Shown: positions 6,057 through 10,481 of the stretch, piece after piece
Layout: every line of letters starts with the position of its first letter
Numbering within the stretch: position 1 is the first letter of the stretch
NCBI GenBank assembly: GCA_007133095.1
Contig: SLNK01000064.1
Coordinates: forward strand, 1 to 10,481
DNA: 10,481 nucleotides
Direction: 5' to 3'
Source of the DNA: Candidatus Peregrinibacteria bacterium
GTDB taxonomy: Bacteria > Patescibacteriota > Gracilibacteria > UBA1369 > LOWO2-01-FULL-3
Notes under the pieces: model-generated
Seen by the model: the letters and a program-made list of their open reading frames with translations, nothing else
What the model was told of the DNA's origin: nothing
The model's database searches: none
Position numbers and translations under genes: made by a program

Positions 6057-6776
6057 ATGTGGACATATTTAGCTATATTTTTAAGTGTGGCACTCTTGGC
6101 GGGGGTCTTTACCCGCAGGTATGTTTTGTTTTCCTCCTTGTCCTCCAAAAAAGAAGAAGAGGAGGTCGATGACGTCATTGAGCATGATAAGCGCCGTATT
6201 TCCAAAGAGGACCGCGAAAAAATTGAAACTTTGCTTAAAAGAGGAGAGGCTCTTTTAAAAACCGGTAAGGACGAGGAGGCCGTCAAGTGCTTCGTTCAAA
6301 TTTTATCTATTGATCCCTCGCACGCCGAAACTCAAAACAAGCTGGCTGTTCTGTATTTGCAGAAGCAAATGTTTGGAGCCGCCGCCGCCCTTTTTAAACA
6401 GCTTTCGGAAACTTCTCCGGACCCCGTTCATTTCAGCCATTTGGGATTGGCTCTTTTTAGCCAAAGTGATTTTGAAAACGCGAAAACCGCGTATCAAAAA
6501 GCTTTGGAACTGGACTCTTCCCGCCCCCAGCGCTTTGTCAGCCTCTCTCATGTTTACAGAGCTTTGGGACAACTCCATCATGCTATTGTCGCTTTAAACA
6601 AGGCTCTTGAGCTGGAAGAAGAAAATTTTGAATTTTTATTTTTGTTGGCGGATCTACATACTGAACTTCAAAAACCAACCCATGCAAAATATTTTCTGAA
6701 TCGTGTTTTAGAGATAGACCCTAAAAATCCGGACGCAAAAAAACTCCTTAAAGAATTGGATTCTCCCGATTTGTAA
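6057..6776 (+). CDS. Membrane-anchored tetratricopeptide-repeat protein
   Basis: The exact function is not recognisable. The 239-residue product has one N-terminal membrane segment (about 3-18) followed by arginines, pointing to a cytoplasmic C-terminal part. An acidic, lysine-rich linker (about 30-55) comes next, with four consecutive glutamates. From about 57 to 226 there are roughly five 34-residue TPR units. The clearest contain AYQKALELD, ALNKALELE and FLNRVLEIDPKNPDA, with typical A-x-x-x-Y/F packing residues. TPR arrays bind other proteins, so a scaffold or adaptor role is plausible. It starts three bases after the ricT stop and ends the operon; its TAA is directly followed by the stop of the opposing vanW gene. 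That linkage suggests, but does not show, a role with RicT at the membrane. Confidence 0.9.
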   Translation: MWTYLAIFLSVALLAGVFTRRYVLFSSLSSKKEEEEVDDVIEHDKRRISKEDREKIETLLKRGEALLKTGKDEEAVKCFVQILSIDPSHAETQNKLAVLYLQKQMFGAAAALFKQLSETSPDPVHFSHLGLALFSQSDFENAKTAYQKALELDSSRPQRFVSLSHVYRALGQLHHAIVALNKALELEEENFEFLFLLADLHTELQKPTHAKYFLNRVLEIDPKNPDAKKLLKELDSPDL

Positions 6777-8570
6777 TTATTCTCCGCCCGCCCCCACCAA
6801 TATTCTTGCGGGAATAGCCCTGTAATTCGTATAAATGTTTTCTTCCTCTACCGTCCCGTCTCCTCTTGTTAATATCCTTTTCCAGTCCGCCCTAAACCCG
6901 ACGTGCCTTTTTTCCACTTGTTTTGTTTGGCCCGGCGCAAGCGTATTGGTTTCTTGATAAATTGTGGGGCCGGGGTTTCTATAGCTCCCCAAAAACGGCC
7001 CTTTCATTTCTACGCTTCTTCCATCATGGGTCCCGTAGAAAACCATGTATAGTTCGTAATTGTCTTTAACATAGGCTTGTAGCAAAACGTGGTTCTCCGT
7101 ATCGTTTTTGAATTTTAAATCGGGTCCTCCAAGATAAACGGTCGCGTCCATGCCGTGACCCATTACTTGTGAGTAGTAGGTCACCGCGTAAGAGTGCGGG
7201 TGCCTTTCCGTCACCTCCAAGCCGGACAGCAACACCGCCCTGTATAGCGTTGTTGATGTTTGGCAAATCCCTCCGCCGTATTCCGGTATTGTTCCTTCCG
7301 GCTTTATCACCAACTCCCTTCTATATCCCGTGGCTGCGTTTACGGGCCCCAGGGTTTGATTGAAGGAAAAAACCTCTCCCGGAGCTATAAGCCTTCCGTT
7401 AAATCTTTCCGCGCTTACTTTTATGTTGTGTACCCTGTTCCATGGTGACCCGTAATAGGAACTATGCCCCACTCCGATCCTTTCTTTTATCCCCAATTCT
7501 TTCAGTTCCTCGTCAACCGTTATTTTCGGTTCGATATGCAAAACCGGGATTGTTATTTCCGATACCCCGTTGTGTACGGCCAGTTCCATCGCTTCCTTCA
7601 TCATTTTTCTGTCTACCCTCTTTCCGTTGCTGCCGGTTCCCTCTATTATTATTTTTCCTTCTTCGTTTTTGTATATCTCTACGTCTTCAGCTTCTCTGTC
7701 CAGCCATCTGGAAATGTGTTCGTCTATGTATTCGTCTAGTTTTTCTTGCTTTATCTTTATTTTTATTCGAGTGTCTTCGTTTGAATCAGATAGGATGGGG
7801 ATCCCCATATTTTGAGTGGTTTCGAATTCGACCCAGTCAATATTGTCTATCAGTCTCAAATACCAATTGTCTCTGTATACCGGATCTATTAAGGTTGTTC
7901 TTTGGTTAAGCGCCCTTTCTATATCCCCCCTTTGTTTTTCCAGTTTCTCGGCTGTTATTTCCGGATAAACCTCTTTTGTTTCGACTTCTATTTTTTCCGA
8001 CGAAAGGTTTTTCCCTCTCTCCCTAATCGTTCTTGCTAGTTCCGCTTTGTCTATCAGCACTCCTTTTTCTTCATCTTTTATCGTCAACTTCCTTGTTTCG
8101 TCGAAGAAGAATGTTGCTTGTTTTGGCGCGATTTCGCTTAATTCGAAATTCTCCTCCAGTGCTTGTTTCAGTCTTTCGAAATTTACCACAACAACGGGCT
8201 CGTGGTTTGTAGCCCCTGAAGCACTATTCATTATTATGTTTATCAACCCAAAGCTTCTGGCATCGGACTCGCGTATTGTGGCTATTGTTTCCTCCATTAG
8301 AATGTCTATCCCCAAATCTTCCGGCAAAAATTCTTTTTCCTCCTCCAGTATTTGTATTTTTATCGGGATTTTTACATACCTTTCCTTCTTTTCTTGTAAC
8401 ACCTCTTTCGCTTCCACCGGTGTTTTATATGAGATGTCAATCCCTGCTACAGCCGTTCCCGCGGGGAACTTCCCGTGTAGTGAAATTTTGGCGACCGCAA
8501 CTCCCGAGGCTAAAAGCAGTCCTATTATCGCTCCTGTTCCCACCGATACGGCTATGTTTTTCTTGTTCAT
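6777..8570 (-). CDS. VanW-family membrane-anchored, cell-surface protein
   Basis: A 597-residue protein with one N-terminal membrane segment (about 6-27, containing GAIIG at 13-17) and a large extracytoplasmic part. Residues about 35-110 and 285-360 resemble the PG_binding_4 (YoaR-like) repeats often found before VanW domains. The VanW domain follows at about 365-490. It contains IGVGHSSYYGSPWNR (W377), RFNGRLIAPGEVFSFN, GPVNAATGYR, GGGICQTSTTLYRA (C436) and ERHPHSYAV. The last 60 or so residues form a beta-rich tail resembling G5-type domains. The family is named after a vancomycin-resistance cluster gene, but its molecular role is unknown; a cell-wall function is only an inference. It is the last gene of the rny operon, ten bases after the small membrane protein. 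Nothing suggests antibiotic resistance here: no vanA, vanH or vanX-like genes are seen. Confidence 0.92.
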   Translation of the reverse strand: MNKKNIAVSVGTGAIIGLLLASGVAVAKISLHGKFPAGTAVAGIDISYKTPVEAKEVLQEKKERYVKIPIKIQILEEEKEFLPEDLGIDILMEETIATIRESDARSFGLINIIMNSASGATNHEPVVVVNFERLKQALEENFELSEIAPKQATFFFDETRKLTIKDEEKGVLIDKAELARTIRERGKNLSSEKIEVETKEVYPEITAEKLEKQRGDIERALNQRTTLIDPVYRDNWYLRLIDNIDWVEFETTQNMGIPILSDSNEDTRIKIKIKQEKLDEYIDEHISRWLDREAEDVEIYKNEEGKIIIEGTGSNGKRVDRKMMKEAMELAVHNGVSEITIPVLHIEPKITVDEELKELGIKERIGVGHSSYYGSPWNRVHNIKVSAERFNGRLIAPGEVFSFNQTLGPVNAATGYRRELVIKPEGTIPEYGGGICQTSTTLYRAVLLSGLEVTERHPHSYAVTYYSQVMGHGMDATVYLGGPDLKFKNDTENHVLLQAYVKDNYELYMVFYGTHDGRSVEMKGPFLGSYRNPGPTIYQETNTLAPGQTKQVEKRHVGFRADWKRILTRGDGTVEEENIYTNYRAIPARILVGAGGE

Positions 8571-8580
8571 TTCGCTTTTT

Positions 8581-8700
8581 TTATCTCTTCTTTTTGTCTC
8601 TTTTTTTTATCGTTGCTCCCATTACAGACCCTATTGCGCCGCCTATTATCGCTCCCATTAAAATTTTTTCCCAAAGTCTTTTTTTCTTTTTCTCCTTCAT
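8581..8700 (-). CDS. 39-residue membrane protein with a perfect glycine zipper
   Basis: I found this by translating the gap between rny and vanW: ATG at 8700, TAA at 8581-8583. It has a strongly basic start (MKEKKKKR), one hydrophobic segment at about 13-30 and a basic end (KKRDKKKR). Glycines at 16, 20, 24 and 28 form four steps of a GxxxG ladder, with an extra glycine at 21. That pattern favours tight helix-helix packing and oligomers in a membrane. It resembles the N-terminal segment of YtxH-like or glycine-zipper proteins, but without their longer tail. It fills the gap almost exactly, 18 bases after rny and ten before vanW, on the same strand. No Shine-Dalgarno is clear. The tight fit and composition argue for a real gene; its function is unknown. 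Confidence 0.7.
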   Translation of the reverse strand: MKEKKKKRLWEKILMGAIIGGAIGSVMGATIKKRDKKKR

Positions 8701-8718
8701 TGATTTCTTTATTATTTC

Positions 8719-10260
8719 CTACTTAGCAACTTCGGTATGCCTTGTTCTTCTTATAACATTTACTTTTATCTGTCCGGGGTATGTGATTTCACTTTCTATT
8801 TGCTCCGCCATTTTTTCAGCTATCGCCTTCAGGCCTTCGTCTTTTACCTTTTCCGTGTCCACCAAAACTCTCAACTCTCTTCCTGCCGAAATTGCGAAAG
8901 CGCTTTTGACCCCCTCGTACGATGTTGCCGTTTCTTCCAGCGCTCTTATTCTTTCTATGTATTTATCAAAAGACTCTTGTCTTGCACCCGGCCTGCTTGC
9001 GGAAACCGCGTCTGCCGCTTTTATAATCAGGGCTTCCGCGCTTGTTTGTTTCTCAGCGTCATGATGTGTCCACGCCGCGTGAACTTCCTCTTCGCTAAAT
9101 CCGAATTTTTCCATCAGTTCCTTTGTGAGCACATCGTGGGTGTCTTTTACTCCCTCTTCTTGGTCTATCGCCTTTCCCAGATCGTGTAAAAAGCCGCTAA
9201 CCAAACATATTTTCGGATCCAGCCCGAGTTCGCTTCCCAACATAAGGGCAACCCAGCTAACCTCCATTGCGTGCTTCATTATGTTTTGTCCGTAGCTTGT
9301 TCTGTATTGCAACCTTCCCACAGTTCTACACAAGTCTTTGTCCTCCGCGCTTATCCCCATTTTCTTTAACGCGTTTCTTCCTATTTCAAAAAGCTCTCTA
9401 TCTGTTTCTCTTTCCCCCTCTTCTATTGCCCTTTTTACATCTTCCTTCCTTATCTCCCCCCTCATTTTCACGATTTTTTCCATAGCTTTCTGGGCAATTC
9501 TTCTTTTTACAAGTGCGAACCCGGATATACTTATTGTGTTTGGCATATCGTTAAAGACCACGTCCACCTCAAGCGCTTCCTCTATCAACTTTACGTTCTC
9601 CGCGTTTTGCCCGACTATTTTTCCTTTAATTCTATCGTTTTTTACTTTTACGTTTACCACTCTTGTTTCTACGGATGTCGGTGAACACAGCCTCTGGATA
9701 ACCCCTATTATCATTCGCTTTGCTGTTTTTTCTGCATTTTCTTTTAAAAGCTCTTCGGTTTTTGCGATTTTTTCTTTGTTCTCTATTTTCAACTCAGCCT
9801 CGTGTTTCTTTAATATTTCCTCTTTTAGCTCTTCCGGTCCTTTACTTGTTTTTTCGGAAAGTTTTTTTATTATTTCCATGTCTTTTCTTTTCGTCTCTCC
9901 CCACACTCCCTGTATTTCTTCCTCTTGTGCCACAACTCTCAGTTTTTCTTCTTTAGCCCTATCTTCTTTCTTTTGCAGGTTTTTTTCTTTGTTCTTTAAA
10001 GATTCTTCTAGCTTTAAAAACCTTTCCTCTTTTATTTTCCTTTCTTGTTTAATTATTTCCCGCCTTTTTTCCACATACCCCCTTGTTTCCTTTTTTATGT
10101 TTTCCGCTTCCTTGTTTGCCTCTTCTTCGCTTGCTTGAGCCCTTTCTTTTGCTTTTTTAAGGTTTATCAACCTTTTTTCATTTATCAAAATTCCGCTTAT
10201 CACTGCGCCTACGGCGATTCCGCCTAAAATTGTTAATATGTTTATCGTTATTTGATTCAT
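8719..10260 (-). CDS. rny: Ribonuclease Y, membrane-anchored endoribonuclease
   Basis: RNase Y starts mRNA decay by endonucleolytic cleavage at the membrane. The 513-residue product matches the family (about 520) in length and order. A membrane segment (about 7-26, with G14xxxG18) comes first. A very long lysine/glutamate-rich coiled coil covers about 28-180. A KH domain lies at about 205-265, and an HD domain at about 320-430. YRTSYGQNIMKHAMEVS precedes the metal-binding H359-D360 in FLHDLGKAID. AADAVSASRPGAR and the C-terminal YEGVKSAFAISAGRELR and YPGQIKVNVIRRTR blocks are as in Bacillus. Two deviations: the KH loop GxxG reads GQNA (217-220), and the usual HHGD reads HHDA. It is the first gene of the operon with the zipper protein and vanW. 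No clear Shine-Dalgarno is present (AAGAA only). Confidence 0.97.
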   Translation of the reverse strand: MNQITINILTILGGIAVGAVISGILINEKRLINLKKAKERAQASEEEANKEAENIKKETRGYVEKRREIIKQERKIKEERFLKLEESLKNKEKNLQKKEDRAKEEKLRVVAQEEEIQGVWGETKRKDMEIIKKLSEKTSKGPEELKEEILKKHEAELKIENKEKIAKTEELLKENAEKTAKRMIIGVIQRLCSPTSVETRVVNVKVKNDRIKGKIVGQNAENVKLIEEALEVDVVFNDMPNTISISGFALVKRRIAQKAMEKIVKMRGEIRKEDVKRAIEEGERETDRELFEIGRNALKKMGISAEDKDLCRTVGRLQYRTSYGQNIMKHAMEVSWVALMLGSELGLDPKICLVSGFLHDLGKAIDQEEGVKDTHDVLTKELMEKFGFSEEEVHAAWTHHDAEKQTSAEALIIKAADAVSASRPGARQESFDKYIERIRALEETATSYEGVKSAFAISAGRELRVLVDTEKVKDEGLKAIAEKMAEQIESEITYPGQIKVNVIRRTRHTEVAK

Positions 10261-10274
10261 TTCTTATTTTTTTA

Positions 10275-10331
10275 TTAAGTTTTCAACCGTTCCACTATTC
10301 TTTTTACATGTTTTTTGCACATTTTTTCCAT
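10275..10331 (-). CDS. Possible 18-residue leader ORF upstream of rny
   Basis: ATG at 10331 to TAA at 10275-10277 encodes a basic, helix-prone peptide starting MEKMCKKHVKR. It ends 14 bases before the rny start and has an A/G-rich tract, AAAGAAAAGAAAA, just before its ATG. It may be a leader peptide, or chance in AT-rich DNA. There is no further support. Confidence 0.2.
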   Translation of the reverse strand: MEKMCKKHVKRIVERLKT

Positions 10332-10399
10332 ATTTTCTTTTCTTTTTTGTTTTGTAATTTCATAAAATATTCTGTTTTTGTTTATTTATAAGCTTTTTT

Positions 10400-10428
10400 A
10401 TTCTAAAACTATTTTATAAAATAGTAAA
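10400..10428 (-). promoter_or_regulatory. Predicted promoter of the rny operon
   Basis: On the minus strand TTTACT (10423-10428) and TAGAAT (10400-10405) are separated by 17 bases. TAGAAT has one mismatch to consensus, and the -35 hexamer equals the one proposed for dxr. The leader would be about 130 bases. The surrounding 221 bases (10261-10481) are very AT-rich and hold no convincing gene, so chance hexamers are a real possibility. Confidence 0.45.
10408..10425. repeat. 18-bp perfect palindrome in the rny promoter spacer
   Basis: ACTATTTTATAAAATAGT is identical on both strands. It fills the spacer between the proposed -10 and -35 boxes of rny and runs into the -35 box, the typical place for a dimeric repressor site. 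It is all A/T except its two ends, so it would form only a weak RNA hairpin. The palindrome is seen; operator function is inferred. Confidence 0.5.
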
Positions 10429-10481
10429 CCCCTTACAAATACTACTAAACACACATATATAAAAAGTAAAAAAATATTAGT

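Noticed and set aside
6777..8570. vanW as a sign of a vancomycin-resistance cluster
   Set aside because: No ligase, dehydrogenase or dipeptidase genes of such clusters are nearby; VanW-domain proteins are widespread in bacteria without resistance.
8276..9064. 262-residue plus-strand frame across rny, the small ORF and vanW
   Set aside because: Shadow of three genuine minus-strand genes; composition is phenylalanine and serine biased with no recognisable domain.
9338..10138. 266-residue plus-strand frame opposite rny
   Set aside because: Low-complexity Ser/Phe/Leu sequence produced by the lysine/glutamate-rich coiled coil on the other strand; no family motif.
1..10481. Mobile element, CRISPR array, tRNA or rRNA
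   Set aside because: Looked for transposase motifs, spaced direct repeats, cloverleaf ends and rRNA blocks; none seen. Coding density is filled by housekeeping genes.

Overview
The window looks like a chromosomal fragment of a small-genome bacterium, most likely of the Patescibacteria/CPR (for example Parcubacteria). This is inferred from content, not from a marker search. The signs are dense packing with 4-base overlaps and tiny gaps, a MurF-type ligase lacking its N-terminal domain, a VanW-family protein, RNase Y, very few Shine-Dalgarno sequences, and no mobile elements. TGA serves as an ordinary stop, so the standard code applies. No tRNA, rRNA, CRISPR array, phage or insertion sequence was seen.

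Layout. Bases 1-819 (minus) hold most of dxr (MEP isoprenoid pathway), cut by the window start. It is divergent from the translation operon infC-rpmI-rplT (902-2023, plus), which ends in a strong hairpin terminator shared with the converging acyP-ppi pair (2100-2929, minus). Infer: infC can only be read full length from a non-AUG start, probably AUA at 902. An 87-bp divergent spacer then leads into the plus-strand operon murF-holB-ricT-TPR (3017-6776): cell-wall precursor ligase, clamp-loader delta-prime subunit, RNase Y partner RicT, and a membrane-anchored TPR protein. Its last stop codon directly abuts that of the opposing operon rny-small membrane protein-vanW (10260-6777, minus). The last 221 bases are very AT-rich leader and promoter sequence for rny, including an 18-bp perfect palindrome.

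How the genes relate. Most are housekeeping: isoprenoids (dxr), translation (IF3, bL35, bL20), folding (ppi), peptidoglycan (murF, perhaps vanW), replication (holB) and mRNA decay (rny, ricT). Two points stand out. First, ricT and rny, whose products act together in Bacillus subtilis, lie under 3 kb apart here in converging operons, each with an uncharacterised membrane protein beside it. Second, a 39-residue glycine-zipper membrane protein sits between rny and vanW. The window holds no obvious wholly new multi-gene system; the novelty is in these small and regulatory details.
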